Notes under the pieces: generated by a model
What the model was told of the DNA's origin: nothing
Database searches by the model: none
The model's input: the letters and a program-made list of their open reading frames with translations, nothing else
Shown here: piece after piece, positions 63,786-64,000 of the stretch
How the letters are laid out: every line of letters starts with the position of its first letter
Numbering within the stretch: position 1 is the first letter of the stretch
NCBI GenBank assembly: GCA_020425085.1
Contig: JAGQRW010000007.1
Coordinates: forward strand, 682,001-746,000
DNA: 64,000 nucleotides
Direction: 5' to 3'
From: Paracoccaceae bacterium
Lineage (GTDB): Bacteria; Pseudomonadota; Alphaproteobacteria; Rhodobacterales; Rhodobacteraceae
Program-made: the position numbers and the translations under genes

Positions 63786-64000
63786 TCAGGATTCGTCGAC
63801 AAACAGGTTGGCCCAGGCCCGATCCATCAGTTCCGGGTTCATTTGCGGCGAAATTTCCTCATAAGCGCAGATCGACAATAGTTGATCGACCAGGAAAGGC
63901 GGATGGAAGTTGGCGTAGATCTGATCGACTTCCGGGTAGCGGTTTTTCAGCAGATGCACCACTGCACCTTCGTCGATCGGGATGTTCTTGGCCTGACAGA
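63786..64000 (-). CDS. C-terminal end of an unrecognised protein (partial)
   Basis: The last 71 codons and the stop (63786-63788) of a gene that continues beyond the window. The visible part reads AKNIPIDEGAVVHLLKNRYP ... FHPPFLVDQLLSICAYEEIS ... ELMDRAWANLFVDES, a mostly helical soluble segment. Clean codon use and continuity to the edge support a real gene. It could be the C-terminal helical domain of an ATPase, but this cannot be shown. It is on the same strand as pdeM. Confidence 0.7.
   Translation of the reverse strand, partial: CQAKNIPIDEGAVVHLLKNRYPEVDQIYANFHPPFLVDQLLSICAYEEISPQMNPELMDRAWANLFVDES

Overview
The window is a GC-rich chromosomal segment from an alphaproteobacterium, most likely a Rhodobacteraceae/roseobacter-type organism. 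The evidence is the dcw-cluster tail (ddl-ftsQ-ftsA-ftsZ-lpxC-bamD-recN), a long-tailed FtsZ, a PleD orthologue, a VPLPA-CTERM protein, a SoeABC-type sulfite dehydrogenase next to xsc, and an MttB-family methyltransferase. No phage, insertion sequence, CRISPR array or rRNA was seen. Two tRNA genes are present (Arg-UCU and Met-CAU).

Layout: (1) 1-7922, cell division and envelope genes on the + strand. (2) 7932-16378, a - strand block: xsc, then soeA / alpha-beta hydrolase / soeB / soeC with overlapping ends, preceded by NUDIX and DUF983 genes. Xsc would release sulfite from sulfoacetaldehyde and SoeABC would oxidise it to sulfate. (3) 16546-18620, an EF-hand protein and an ECF sigma factor operon with a membrane protein and a CnrX/Spy-like metal sensor. 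(4) 18855-28707, a signalling and cobalamin-enzyme region: PleD, DUF3572, a 1064-residue self-sufficient reductive dehalogenase fused to its own reductase with a MarR regulator, a HAD phosphatase, an MttB-family methyltransferase, and an H-NOX-like protein coupled to a diguanylate cyclase. (5) 28729-34948, a complete Entner-Doudoroff operon (zwf-pgl-edd-eda-pgi). (6) 35222-42872, an amidotransferase, a complex I accessory subunit, tRNA-Arg, cysteine synthase, a giant indolepyruvate:ferredoxin oxidoreductase-type protein, a DsrC/TusE-like protein and NnrU. (7) 43016-48766, a branched-chain amino acid ABC transporter operon carrying an extra small membrane protein. (8) 49003-64000, tRNA-Met, the VPLPA-CTERM protein, assorted metabolic genes, an RND efflux pump with a TetR regulator, a LytTR membrane regulator, pdeM and a truncated gene.

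The strongest candidate for an unusual system is the marR-rdhA locus (20642-24381). One cytoplasmic polypeptide carries a B12/2x[4Fe-4S] reductive dehalogenase joined to an FMN/NAD/[2Fe-2S] reductase. It sits behind a MarR gene whose start is abutted by two TTGAC-N3-GTYAA palindromes set 21 bp apart. Also notable are a DsrC-like protein with Trp in place of its C-terminal redox cysteine, an H-NOX-like partner of a diguanylate cyclase with no heme-ligating histidine, and an alpha/beta hydrolase inserted between soeA and soeB. Functions are inferred from recognised motifs and family knowledge; no database search was run.
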